From Gordonia hongkongensis (lineage in GTDB: Bacteria; Actinomycetota; Actinomycetes; Mycobacteriales; Mycobacteriaceae): DNA of 64,000 nucleotides. The stretch spans positions 1,488,001 through 1,552,000 of the forward strand of contig NZ_CP095552.1 of the NCBI RefSeq assembly GCF_023078355.1, in the 5' to 3' direction. Position 1 is the stretch's first letter, and each line of letters opens with the position of its first letter. The notes under the pieces were generated by a model, which did no database searches, was not told where the DNA came from, and was given only the letters and a program-made list of their open reading frames with translations. Below, in pieces: positions 54,281 to 63,887 of the stretch. The translations under genes were made by a program, and so were the position numbers.

Positions 54281-55420
54281 GGCTCTTCTGACGTCAAAGT
54301 GGGTGCCTTCTCGCGAGCCTAACGCACGCAACGCCCAGTCTCACTTAGGTTTTGATTTGCGAAGAACAAGACCAAAGGGAGTGGGCGTTGCGCACTGTCA
54401 GAGTACTGCAGAAGTTGCTGGGAATCGAGCGTGCCCGTGTCGTGGGTGTCAGGTTCGATGAGGATGATCGTGGGCAGGTCATCGTGGTGACATTGGAACT
54501 GCACAAGAACGCACGATCACGGTGCCCGCAGTGTAAGAAGCGTTGCCCTGGATACGATCAGCCGCCGGCACCGCGACGGTGGCGACATCTCGACATGGGT
54601 GGCTGGCGATGCTTCCTCGAGTTGCCCGCCAAGCGCGTGGAGTGTCCTCGCCATGGTATGAAGACTGAGTTGGTTCCGTGGGCACGTCCGGAAGTGAAGA
54701 TGACCAGGGCGTTTGACGACACCGCCGCGTGGCTGTGTGCGCACGCCCCGATGACCGCGGTGAGTGCCTATCTGCGGGTTTCCTGGCGGACGGTGTCTCG
54801 TATCGTCGAGCGTGTGGTCGACGATCATGTCGGACTCACCAAACGCTTGAACGGGTTGCGGCGCATCGGTATCGATGAGATCGCCTATCGCAAGGGCCGC
54901 CGGTACTTGGTCGTCGTGGTCAACCATGACACAGGGCAACTGGTGTGGGCTGGTGAGGGCGCCAAGAAGGAGACCATTGAGCGATTCTTCGACGAACTGG
55001 GTGATGTGCGAGCACGCAAGATCACCCACATCAGTGCTGATGGCGCCGAGTACATCGGTGCGGTCCTCGCCGAGCGGGCGCCGGGAGCGTACTGGTGTAT
55101 GGACCCATTTCATGTGCTGCAGTGGGTCAATCAGGCGCTGGATCGATGCCGGTCTCGGGTGATGAGCCGGATAGCTGGCTTGTCAAAGGTGGAACGCGGC
55201 CGATTGAGGTGGGCGTTGTTGAAGAATCCTGACAGCCTCACCGAGAGTCAAGAGCGGCTGCAGTCCATCGTGGTCGCCGATGCCAACAGTGTGCTGGCCC
55301 GTGCGTATCAGATGAAAGAAGAGATAAGGCACATACTTTCAGGTGCGTACTCCTCATGTTGGGCGCCGTTGCGGCGCTGGTTGAGGAAGGCAGAGGCCTG
55401 CGATATACCCGAGATTCGCA

Positions 55421-56922
55421 GAGCTTGTCAAGATGTCTGTGTAAGAACGTGACTCCTGGGTTTCGTGTGGTTGCTGGTTGGGTCTAGTTGAGGTGGGGTT
55501 CGATGCGGTCGGGGTAGGCCAGGGCTAGTTGCCCGAGGGCCTGTTTCCAGTTCGTCACGACTTGGCCCTCGACGAGCCTGCCGGGGGCTCTGCGCGTGGC
55601 GGCGGGCTTGCCGCGTTCCTTCTCGCGTTGCCGGGCACGTTTGTCCTCGATGTCGCAGATCGCCAGCCACAGCAGTTTGCGCGCCGCGAGATCGTTGGGG
55701 AAGTGTCCCCGGTTCTTGATGACCTTGCGGAGCTGGTAGTTCAGCGACTCGATCGAGTTGGTGGTGTAGATGACTTTGCGGAGCTCGGGCGGGAACGCCA
55801 AGAACGGAATGAACCGGTCCCACGCTCGATCGAAAGCTGCTGCGGCACTCGGGTATTTGGTCCCCAGTTCCGAGTCTCGGAAGGCTTCCCATTCGCGGCG
55901 GGCGGTCTCGGCGTCGGGGGCGGTGTAGATCGGTTTGATCGCCCGCGCGACCTCTTTGCGGTCCTTGTAGTTCACGAACCGCATCGAGTTGCGGATCAGA
56001 TGCACCACACACGTTTGCACCGTGGCCAATGGCCAGGTCGCCTCGATCGCCTCGGGGAACCCGGTCAACCCGTCGCAGCACACGATGAGCACGTCCTTGA
56101 CGCCGCGGTTGGCCAGATTCGCACACACCCCGGCCCAGAACTTCGCGCCTTCCTCGGCTTGTATCCAGATGCCCAGCACATGCTTGACGCCGGCCATATC
56201 GACGCCAATAGCGATGTGGGCGTGTCTGTTTCGGACGTGACCGCCGTCTTTGACCTTCACCACCAGGGCGTCGAGGTAGATGACGGGATACAAGGCTTCC
56301 AGCGGCCGGTTCTGCCATTCATCGACCGCGTCGACGACCTCGTCGCAGATCTTCGAGATCGTCTCATGCGACAGATCGGTGCCGATCGTCGAGGCCAGAT
56401 GATGCTGAATGTCGCGCAACGTCATGCCGCCGGCATACAGCGAGATGATCATGTCATCGAGCCCGCCGAGCCGGCGGGAACCCTTCGGTACCAGGCGTGG
56501 GGTGAAGTGCCCTCACGGTCACGAGGAACGTTCAACTCGACCGGCCCGGCCGCGGAGTCCACCGTTTTCGGGCTCGACCCGTTGCGGGCGTTGGGCAGTT
56601 GCCGACCGGCCGGATCGCCCTTGGCATAGCCGAGATGATCGGTCAGCTCGGCCTTCAGGCCGCGTTCGAGAGCGAGTTTGATCAGACCCGGGATCAGGCC
56701 GCCGTCGCCGGTGATCTGGACCTGGCCGGTATCGATCTGGGCCAACAACTCATCGACCATGCCCGAGGCCTCCAGCGCCTCGGCCACCTCCGCGGTCGAA
56801 CGCGGCTCAGCCAACTCAGGCAGCTGCTGACCGTCGTCGTGCTGCTTATCGTCTAACGCCATGCTCATAGATTGTCCTCTCACTGATGAGCACTGGACTT
56901 ACACGGACCATCTGACACCCCC
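55421..56922 (-). mobile_element. IS256-family insertion sequence nested in ISL3
   Basis: 1502 bp flanked by an exact 8-bp target duplication GATTCGCA (55413-55420 and 56923-56930). The ends are imperfect inverted repeats sharing TGTC-AGATG-TC-GTGTAAG. One transposase gene, reading leftward, frameshifted. Confidence 0.92.
55484..56862 (-). pseudogene. IS256-family (mutator) transposase with one frameshift
   Basis: N-terminal part 56862 to about 56510 (ALERGLKAELTDHLGYAKGD, PVELNVPRDREGT) and the remainder from about 56508 to 55484 in another frame. It includes IYLDALVVKVKDGGHVRNRH with the first catalytic Asp, the second Asp block VLIVCCDGLTGFPEAI, CVVHLIRNSMRFV and YTTNSIESLNYQLRKVIKNR with the Glu region. 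One base is missing around 56507 in the codons after EGT. IS256 transposases are not normally made by frameshifting, so this copy is probably dead. Confidence 0.9.
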
Positions 56923-57176
56923 GATTCGCACCTTGGCGCCGAGTATCCGTAAACGTGAGGTGCAAATCTACAACGCGGTCACGTGTCAGATGAGCAACGC
57001 TCGAGTCGAGGCGACGAACTGCCATCTGCGGTCATTGACGAAGCGGTCATACGGATTTCACACTCCCGGTGCTTTGATCGCGATGGCCAACCTCACCAGG
57101 GGCGGCGCATGCCCGGAACTCCCACATCGAAACTGACTGAAAAACGCCCACTTTCAGGTCAGGAGATCCGCACATC

Positions 57177-58850
57177 GTCGACGACGTGCTCGTGACCGGT
57201 GATCTGAGCGCGCTGTGGACCCCGATGACGATCTGGGTGACCATCTCGTCGGTCGGCGCCGTGTCGTCGTATGCCGGCGGAATCCTCACCGCCGGCGTGA
57301 CGGAGACGGTGCTGCTGCGCCTCCGGGATGAGGTCTACGCGCACATCCAGCGACTCGCGCCGCACACGCGGGACCGGTTCGGTGACGGAGACCTGGTGTC
57401 GCGCACCACCGCCGACGTCGAGGCGGTCGACAGTCTCGTGTCGTCGGGTGTGGTCTCCGGCGTCGTAGCCACCGTGAGCCTCCTCGTCTACGGTGGCGCC
57501 GCCTTCGCGACCAACTGGCAGTTGGCCCTTGTCGCCGCCGTTCTCGCGCCGCTGCTCTGGGTGACGGCCCGCCGATTCGGCGCTGTGGTCAAACGTGCGT
57601 CGCGTCGCGAGCGGCAAGCTGCCGGCCGAATCGCTGCACTGGTCGCCGAGGGGATCGGCAACATGGTGGCGTTGCAGGCCGACAACCAGACCTCGCACCA
57701 CCGAGCCCGGGTCCTGGAGCAGAACCGCCGATGGCGGGAGGCCCGGATGGCGGAGTCGCGCGCCGGGGCCGCGTTCGCCGAGGCGGTCACGGTCGTCGAA
57801 GTGCTCTGCATGATCGGCGTCATCGCCTTCGGGGCGTGGCTCATCGCCGGCGGTGATGCGCAACTGGGCACGCTCATCGCCCTGACCGGATATCTCGGGT
57901 ACCTCTACCCGCAGATCCAGGTACTCGGCGGTCTGCTCGTCGAGGTCACGTCCGCGACCGCGAGCGCCGAACGGGTGGCCGAGGTCCTCGACGCACCGGC
58001 TGGTGTCGCCGAACCGATTGCGCCCGAATCGGATGCATCCGAATCGGTTGCGTCCGAACCAGCGGCCATCGACCCGACTCCGGCGCGTCGTCCGGTCACG
58101 CCCGCTCCGGTGAATCTGTCGTTGACCGGGGTGTCGTTCGCATACCCGGACCACGGGTCCCGAGTTCTCGAGGACGCCCACCTGGAGATCCGCGCGGGCG
58201 AGACAGTGGCGGTCACGGGTCCCAGTGGGGCCGGCAAGAGCACCCTGACCCGTCTGCTGCTGCGTCTGTACGACCCCGACGCGGGGTCGATCCGGCTGAA
58301 CGGCACCGACATTCGCCACCTCGACGTGAGCGATCTGAGAGAGCACCTGTCGGTGCTGCATCAACGGCCGGCGTTGATGCGTGGCACGATCGCGGACAAC
58401 ATCCGTTTCGGCTGCACCGCGGCGACCAGAGCAGACATCGCAGCTGCCGCGCGGGCCGCAGGTGCCGCCGAATTCATCTCGCGGATGAACGGCGGCCTCG
58501 ACGCCGAGGTCGTCGAACGTGGGGAGAACCTGTCCGGTGGTCAGCAGCAGCGAATCGCGCTGGCGCGCACGGTCCTTCGGAACCGCCCGGTACTCGTCCT
58601 CGACGAACCGACCACGGGCCTCGACGACGAGACCGTCAGCGGGATCCTCGAACCACTCGCCAGGGTCGCGTCACTGCGGACCACGATTCTCATCACCCAT
58701 GATCCGCGTGTGCTCGAGCTCGCCGACCGGACAGTCGAATTGCGCGACGGACGGTTCGCCGATGCGGCTCCGGTGGCGCCGCGGTCAGGCGAGGGCGCGC
58801 TCGTAGAACGACCACGAACGGTGCAGCTGGTCCTGCCAGTACAGCCATGA
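57177..58850 (+). pseudogene. ABC exporter, 3' fragment (most of TM domain + ATPase)
   Basis: Continues the 54053 fragment at VDDVLVTGDLSALW. Membrane segments to about residue 250 of this piece, then an ATPase: Walker A GPSGAGKST, signature LSGGQQQRIALART, Walker B VLVLDEPTTGLDD, switch LITHD. An internal GTG at 57186 could start a shortened protein lacking the first helix. A Ser-Glu-Pro-rich linker (PESDASESVASEPAA) is unusual. The 3' end overlaps the convergent esterase gene by 66 bp. Confidence 0.88.
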
Positions 58851-59765
58851 ATGGGTTCCCGCCGGCGGGAGGTCCACCGTCGCCGGGATGTTCAACTGCC
58901 CGAGGCGATTCAGGAGCTGGACGGTGCAGCCCAGGGTGGCGCCCTCGATGACTCCGCCCACGACGATCTGGTCGGCCAGGGTGTCCAGGTCCTTCACGTA
59001 GCGAGGATTGTCGTACTGCCCGGGCAGACCGCCGGCGTTGGAGATGTAGAGCTTCTGGCCACGCAGCTTGGCGGCGTTGACCACGGGATCGTGGGCGCGC
59101 CAGCCGGAGCCGCCGTATGGACCCCACATGTTGGTGGCGTCGCCGTCCCCGCGAATCTCCACGACGAGTCGGATGTACTCCTGACCGAACGGGTCGGACG
59201 TCGTCGGACATCCGCTGTAGGAGCCGACGGCCTGGTAGAGATCGGGATGTTCGATGGCGAGATTCAGCACCGACGTCGCCGACGAGGAGATCCCGCCGAT
59301 GGCGTTGCGCCCTGAGGTGTTGTAGGTGGCATTGACGACCGCGGGGAGTTCCTTGCCCAGGAAAGTCGACCACTTGTGCACGCCGAGAACCGGATCGGGC
59401 TTCTGCCAGTCGGTGTAGTAGCTGTACTGGCCGGCGTTGGGGATGACCACGTAGAGGTTCTTGTTGCGCGTGAACTCGACGATGTCGGTCTTCTCCAGCC
59501 AGTTGGCGCGATCCTCGCCGCCGCCGGCACCGTTGAGGAGGTAGAGCACCCCGCGCGGCTTGGACTCGTCGGCCGGCTTGATCACGGTCAGCGGTACATC
59601 ACGGTTCATGGCGTCGGAATGCACGACGATGTCGGTCACGCGCCCGGGCGATCCGGCGTCGACGAGTCGTGGTGCGGCGCTCGCCCCGCCGGTCATCGGA
59701 GCGACGAGGGAGACACTGAGGGCGACCGCCGCTGCCATCCCGAGTTTGCGCAAACCTCTGTACAC
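58785..59765 (-). CDS. Antigen-85-like esterase/mycolyltransferase
   Basis: 326 residues from GTG 59765, preceded by a strong GGAGGAAAC. A signal peptide (LRKLGMAAAVALSVSLVAPM, cut near GASA-AP) makes it exported. The alpha/beta hydrolase core shows the oxyanion region VLYLLNGAGGGEDRANW, nucleophile GGISSSATSVLNLA, and the His block PPAGTHSWLYWQDQL, close to Ag85's HSWxYW. Likely transfers mycolates to trehalose or arabinogalactan, or is a related esterase. The frame is open upstream to 59921 without conserved sequence. Confidence 0.9.
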   Translation of the reverse strand: MYRGLRKLGMAAAVALSVSLVAPMTGGASAAPRLVDAGSPGRVTDIVVHSDAMNRDVPLTVIKPADESKPRGVLYLLNGAGGGEDRANWLEKTDIVEFTRNKNLYVVIPNAGQYSYYTDWQKPDPVLGVHKWSTFLGKELPAVVNATYNTSGRNAIGGISSSATSVLNLAIEHPDLYQAVGSYSGCPTTSDPFGQEYIRLVVEIRGDGDATNMWGPYGGSGWRAHDPVVNAAKLRGQKLYISNAGGLPGQYDNPRYVKDLDTLADQIVVGGVIEGATLGCTVQLLNRLGQLNIPATVDLPPAGTHSWLYWQDQLHRSWSFYERALA

Positions 59766-59827
59766 GTTTCCTCCTGATCGGGAGACGGCGGGCCGGTGGT
59801 CCGACTCGCGCTGGCTCCTGCCTTCTG

Positions 59828-61729
59828 TCACGGGTCCGACCTCGCGTCCGGACCGCTGGGACTGCTGCCGCTCACACTCTCGTCGTCGCCGGCCGTGGCG
59901 TCCGCCGGCGGCAGTCCGCACCGTCGGGCGTAGATCCCGCCCGCGGCGAGCAACTCCTGGTGGGTCCCTGCCTCGGCAATCACCCTATCGTCGAGGACGA
60001 CGATCTCGTCGGCCAACGCCGCGGTCGCCATGCGGTGGGTGATGAGCAGGGTGGTGGTCCCCGCACGCAGACGGTGCAGGGCACGTTGCACGAGCAACTC
60101 GGTGCGGGGGTCGGCGGCGCTGGTCGCCTCGTCGAGAATGAGGATCTTGGGCGACGCGGCAATCGCGCGCGCGACGGTGACCAGCTGTTTCTCGCCGGCG
60201 CTGAGATTCTCGGATTCCTGGCCGATCACGGTGTCGATGCCTTCGGGTAGTGCGGCGACGATCTGCGCGACGTGGCTGTCCGTGAGAGCCGCATCGACCG
60301 CATGGCCGTCCTCGATGCCGAAGGCGATGTTCTCGCGGACTGTCCCGGTGAACAGCCACGGTTCCTGGGTGACGACGGCCATGTTCGCCCGTACCCGGTG
60401 CGGTCCGAGTTCGACGAGATCGACGCCGTCGATGGTGATCGAGCCCCGGCTGGGTGCGTAGAACGCCTGCAGGAGATTGGTCAGCGTGGTCTTGCCCGAC
60501 CCGGTGGTCCCCACCACGGCGGTGGTCGTGCCGGGCGCCATCCGGAAGCTCACCGAGTCGAGAACGGGGTTGTCCTCCTCGTAGGCGAAGCCCACGTCGT
60601 CGAAGACGATCTCGGGTGGGAGCTGGTGCCGGCCGGACGAGACGGGCACCGGCTGGCCGGTGTCGGCGCCGGCGTCCTCGGGTGCTTCGAGCACCTCGCG
60701 GACCTTGCTCGCCGACACGGTGCCGGACTGCACCTTGGTGACGAACCCGGCGAGTTCGCGAACCGCGCTCGTCAGCTGCTGGGCGAACACCACCACAACC
60801 TGAGCCGCCCCGAGACTGAGGTGCCCGTCGACCACCATGATCCCGCCGAGGACCGCCAGGATCAGGAACACCAGGGCGTTGACCGCGGTGAGGACCGAGG
60901 GCAGGGAACCGCCGATCCACTGGGCAGAGCGGACCGAGGAGAAGAGTTTGTCGTTGAGGTCGTCGAAGCGGCGCGCGGCGGTCGGTTCGGCGTTGTACGC
61001 CTGCAACATCCGGCGCGCGCTGAGTTCCTCTTCGATGTGCCCCGTGAGGGCGGCCGTGGTCGTCCAGCGGGACTCGAGGTGCGGTCGTGCCCGGCGGGCG
61101 AGCAGGACCGCGGCCAGCGCCGACACGGGTGCTGCGACCAGGGCGACACAAGCCAGCACCGGGGAGATGACGAACAGGACGGCGGTGACGACGACAAGCG
61201 TCAAGGCATTCGTCGGAACGGTCACCAGCACCGGTGCGATCACCGTCGCGGCGTTGTCGGTGTGGGCTGTCAGCTTGCTCACCAACACACCGCGTGTGGT
61301 GTTCTCGAAGTAGCGCAACGGAAGACGGTGGATCTTGTCCTCGATGCGTGCGCGCAATCCGGCCACCGACCGCTGCACGGCGACGGTCAGCAACTGGCCC
61401 TGGGCGAGGCTGCAGACCGCGGCCGCCACGAACACCCCGACCTGGATCGCCAGCAGCGTCCAGAGCAGTCCCCAGTTCATCGTCGCGTCGCCGACCGTGC
61501 CGTCGACGATCACGTTGGTGACCGCACCGAACAGGATCGGCGCGACGACGCCGCCGACCGCGGCGAGGATCGCGAAGAGGGAGATGGCAAACCCGCGTCC
61601 TCTGCTCAGGTCGAGTTGCCGGACGATCCAGCGCAGCGATCCATCGTGCCGTCGAGCCGTCGGCTGGGTCGCCGGCTTCTGGGTCTTTCTCGGCCCGGCC
61701 GCCGGCGCCTGCGATCTCTGGTCAAGCAT
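59828..61729 (-). CDS. ABC exporter half-transporter, canonical ATPase site
   Basis: 633 residues. TM domain (about residues 45-330) followed by an ATPase with Walker A VGTTGSGKTTL, Q-loop VTQEPWLF, signature LSAGEKQLVTVARA, Walker B ILILDEATSAAD and switch TH. Overlaps its partner by 8 bp. With the degenerate site in the partner it should form a TM287/288- or Rv1272c/Rv1273c-type heterodimer exporting lipids or drugs. Confidence 0.93.
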   Translation of the reverse strand: MLDQRSQAPAAGPRKTQKPATQPTARRHDGSLRWIVRQLDLSRGRGFAISLFAILAAVGGVVAPILFGAVTNVIVDGTVGDATMNWGLLWTLLAIQVGVFVAAAVCSLAQGQLLTVAVQRSVAGLRARIEDKIHRLPLRYFENTTRGVLVSKLTAHTDNAATVIAPVLVTVPTNALTLVVVTAVLFVISPVLACVALVAAPVSALAAVLLARRARPHLESRWTTTAALTGHIEEELSARRMLQAYNAEPTAARRFDDLNDKLFSSVRSAQWIGGSLPSVLTAVNALVFLILAVLGGIMVVDGHLSLGAAQVVVVFAQQLTSAVRELAGFVTKVQSGTVSASKVREVLEAPEDAGADTGQPVPVSSGRHQLPPEIVFDDVGFAYEEDNPVLDSVSFRMAPGTTTAVVGTTGSGKTTLTNLLQAFYAPSRGSITIDGVDLVELGPHRVRANMAVVTQEPWLFTGTVRENIAFGIEDGHAVDAALTDSHVAQIVAALPEGIDTVIGQESENLSAGEKQLVTVARAIAASPKILILDEATSAADPRTELLVQRALHRLRAGTTTLLITHRMATAALADEIVVLDDRVIAEAGTHQELLAAGGIYARRCGLPPADATAGDDESVSGSSPSGPDARSDP

Positions 61730-63485
61730 TGGTCACCGCCTGCGCGTAGGCGATCTCCCGATAGATGTCGCTGCGGGACCGCAACTCCGAATCGGTTCCG
61801 AGGCCGACGATCCGTCCCGCGTCGAGCACCGCGATGACGTCCGCGTGCTGGACCGATGACACACGCTGCGCGGCGATCAGGACCGTCGCATCCGGATCGG
61901 TCCGGCGCAATCGTTCGATGATCTGGGCCTCGGTGTCGACGTCGAGAGCGCTGAACGGGTCGTCGAGGACGTACAGCGCGGGCCGGCGGAGCACGGCACG
62001 CGCGAGTGCGAGCCGTTGGCGCTGACCACCGGAGAAGTTGCGTCCCTCCTGCGCCACCGTGGCGTCGAGAGCGCCGGGGCGAGCCGAGACGAAGTCGGCC
62101 GCGGCTGCGACGTCCAGGGCGTCCCACAGCTCGTCGTCGGTGGCGGTCGGTCGGGCGATCCGGAGGTTGTCGGCGACCGTCCCGGTGATGAGCTCGGCAC
62201 CCTGACCCACGAAGGCACTGCGTGCGCGAACCCAGGCGGGCGCTAGAGCGGTCACGTCGGCGGCATCCCATCGGAGCACGCCCGACGTGGGGTCGGCGAA
62301 CCGCAGGGGTAGGGACAGCAGCGTCGACTTGCCGCTTCCGGTTCCGCCGAGGACGCCGGTCACCGTGCCGGGTGCGCAGAACAGGGAGACCTGGTCGACG
62401 GTGGGGGACTCGGCGCCCGGATAGGCGACCGACACCGCGTCGAAGACGATCGTGGGCGGTGCGGGCGCCCGGCCGTCACCGGGGTCGCCGGGGTCGAGCG
62501 GCTCGGTGTCGAGTACCGCGGTGATTCGTCCGGCGCTGGTCACCGCACGCGGGATGACCCCGGCGATCATGGTCAGCAGCGACACCGCCAGCAGGATCTG
62601 GGCGAGATAGCCGACTGTCGCGGTGATCTGGCCGATCTGCATCTCCCCGCGGTCGACGAAGATCGCACCCAGTGCGGTCACCGCGACCACGGCGAGGTTC
62701 GAGACCACGGTGACCAACGGCAGCATCAGGACCTGCAGACGGCCGAGGTGCAGGGCCACGTGGGTGAGCTCGTCGTTCTCCACCGCGAACCGGGCGCGTT
62801 CCCGGTCCTCTCGCCGAAAGGTGCGGATGATCGCGATCCCACGTAGCTGCTCGCGCAGCACCCGGTTGACGACGTCGAGACGACGCTGCAACTGCGCAGC
62901 CCACGGCACCAGACGCCGGACGAGGACGGCGACGAGGACGACCAGCACCGCCCCGGCGACCACCAGCACGGGCGCCATCCGCCAGCCCTGCGCCAGCGAC
63001 AGCACCAGCGCGCCGAACAGCATCAACGGCGCGGTCACCACGACGGTCAGGCTGATGAAGAGGAATCCCTGGATTTGGCCCACATCTCCGGTGGAGCGCG
63101 TCAGCAGGCTCGACAGTCCGATGGAGTGGACCTGCGGATCGCTGAAGGCGCTGATCCGACCGTGTACGCGCGTGCGGAGGTCGCGCGCCGCGGTCGCCGA
63201 GATATGGGAGGCCAGGAATGTGGCACCGATCGACACCACCAGGTTGACCACGGCCACCACGACCATGAGCACCCCGACGCGCTTGATGGTCGCCACGTCA
63301 CCGCGCAGGATTCCGTCGTCGATGATCGCGGCGTTGAGAGCGGGCTGGGCGAGCGTGGTGAACACCGACGCGAGCTGGAAGACGACGAAACCGGCGCAGG
63401 CCCAACGGGTTGTCCGGAGCGCGTCGAACAGGAGCGCGAGCAACGCGCGTACCTCATCCTTGCTCATCGAGCGGGTGACGGGCAT
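61722..63485 (-). CDS. ABC exporter half-transporter, degenerate Walker B
   Basis: 587 residues, first gene of the pair. Six-helix TM domain, then Walker A GGTGSGKSTLL, signature FSGGQRQRLALARA and a Walker B ending LYVLDDPFSALD, where Asp replaces the catalytic Glu. This is the usual sign of the non-hydrolytic site of a heterodimeric exporter. ATG 63485 chosen; ATG 63467 possible. A terminator at 63689 separates it from the small ORF upstream, so its promoter should lie in 63486-63688. Confidence 0.93.
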   Translation of the reverse strand: MPVTRSMSKDEVRALLALLFDALRTTRWACAGFVVFQLASVFTTLAQPALNAAIIDDGILRGDVATIKRVGVLMVVVAVVNLVVSIGATFLASHISATAARDLRTRVHGRISAFSDPQVHSIGLSSLLTRSTGDVGQIQGFLFISLTVVVTAPLMLFGALVLSLAQGWRMAPVLVVAGAVLVVLVAVLVRRLVPWAAQLQRRLDVVNRVLREQLRGIAIIRTFRREDRERARFAVENDELTHVALHLGRLQVLMLPLVTVVSNLAVVAVTALGAIFVDRGEMQIGQITATVGYLAQILLAVSLLTMIAGVIPRAVTSAGRITAVLDTEPLDPGDPGDGRAPAPPTIVFDAVSVAYPGAESPTVDQVSLFCAPGTVTGVLGGTGSGKSTLLSLPLRFADPTSGVLRWDAADVTALAPAWVRARSAFVGQGAELITGTVADNLRIARPTATDDELWDALDVAAAADFVSARPGALDATVAQEGRNFSGGQRQRLALARAVLRRPALYVLDDPFSALDVDTEAQIIERLRRTDPDATVLIAAQRVSSVQHADVIAVLDAGRIVGLGTDSELRSRSDIYREIAYAQAVTNA

Positions 63486-63688
63486 CTGGTGAGGCTACTC
63501 CGGGTCGTCGTGACGCTGGCGCGGTGGTTTGCTCGGTGACGGAAGCCGCTCACGCCGGTTCCAGCGCAGTCTATGCAATTGATCCATGTGGCAAGCTCTT
63601 ACCAGGAATGCTGATCAACAATGTGTCTCAAACGATTGTTAAATGGAGTGGTCAGCGATCAATTCGAGGAGCTCCAGAGACGAAGAAA

Positions 63689-63716
63689 GCCGCTCCGCAG
63701 TTGACCACGGAGCGGC
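63689..63716 (-). terminator. Intrinsic terminator after the 30-residue ORF
   Basis: Read on the minus strand: GCCGCTCCG-tggtcaactg-CGGAGCGGC followed by TTTCTTCG. Perfect 9-bp stem with a short T tract, 17 nt past the small ORF's stop. Confidence 0.85.
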
Positions 63717-63732
63717 TCAGTATTCGGGTCGT

Positions 63733-63825
63733 TCAGGCGGGTGCGTCTTCAGAACCCGATTCGATCGAGCCGGTGACGAGTTCGACGATAGCGTCGGAAA
63801 TTGCGCCCTGAATCACTTCTGCCAT
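63733..63825 (-). CDS. 30-residue peptide gene with own ribosome site and terminator
   Basis: The peptide begins MAEVIQGAISDAIVEL and ends GSEDAPA; acidic, with an amphipathic-looking N-terminal helix and no cysteine. GAAGGAG lies 5 bp before the ATG (63825). A perfect 10-bp inverted repeat precedes it (63854-63887) and an intrinsic terminator follows. No family recognised. Could be a secreted or signalling peptide, given the ABC exporter downstream, or a regulatory leader. Confidence rests on the signals, not on similarity. Confidence 0.6.
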   Translation of the reverse strand: MAEVIQGAISDAIVELVTGSIESGSEDAPA

Positions 63826-63853
63826 GAGATCTCCTTCGTCGGTGGTGGTGCAT

Positions 63854-63887
63854 ACGTGCTCGCACGCACTTCGATTGGCGAGCACGT
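63854..63887. promoter_or_regulatory. Perfect inverted repeat upstream of the small ORF
   Basis: ACGTGCTCGC (63854-63863) / GCGAGCACGT (63878-63887), 14-nt spacer, 29 bp upstream of the ATG. Could be an operator or a 5'-leader hairpin. Confidence 0.65.

Larger units (their letters stand above)
54388..57136 (+). pseudogene. ISL3-family transposase, split by IS256
   Basis: Two pieces: 54388-55420 (TTG start behind AAAGGGAG; an upstream TTG at 54352 is possible) and 56931-57136. The first has the zinc-finger CPQCKKRC ... CPRHG, helix-turn-helix VSAYLRVSWRTVSRIV and the DDE-type blocks GIDEIAYRKGRRYLVVVVNH and CMDPFHVLQWVNQ. The second has LSNARVEA-like MSNARVEATNCHLR and YGFHTPGALIAMANL. Removing IS256 plus one copy of GATTCGCA restores a continuous 412-codon frame, so it was intact before the second insertion. 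Confidence 0.92.
54282..57169 (+). mobile_element. ISL3-family insertion sequence, itself interrupted
   Basis: Ends are inverted repeats of about 25 bp, 20 matching (GGCTCTTCTGAC... and, reversed, GGATCTCCTGAC..., both running into AAAGTGGG). Target duplication GCACATTG (54274-54281) / GCACATCG (57170-57177), 7 of 8 identical. Without the nested IS256 and one 8-bp copy the element is about 1.38 kb. Confidence 0.88.
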
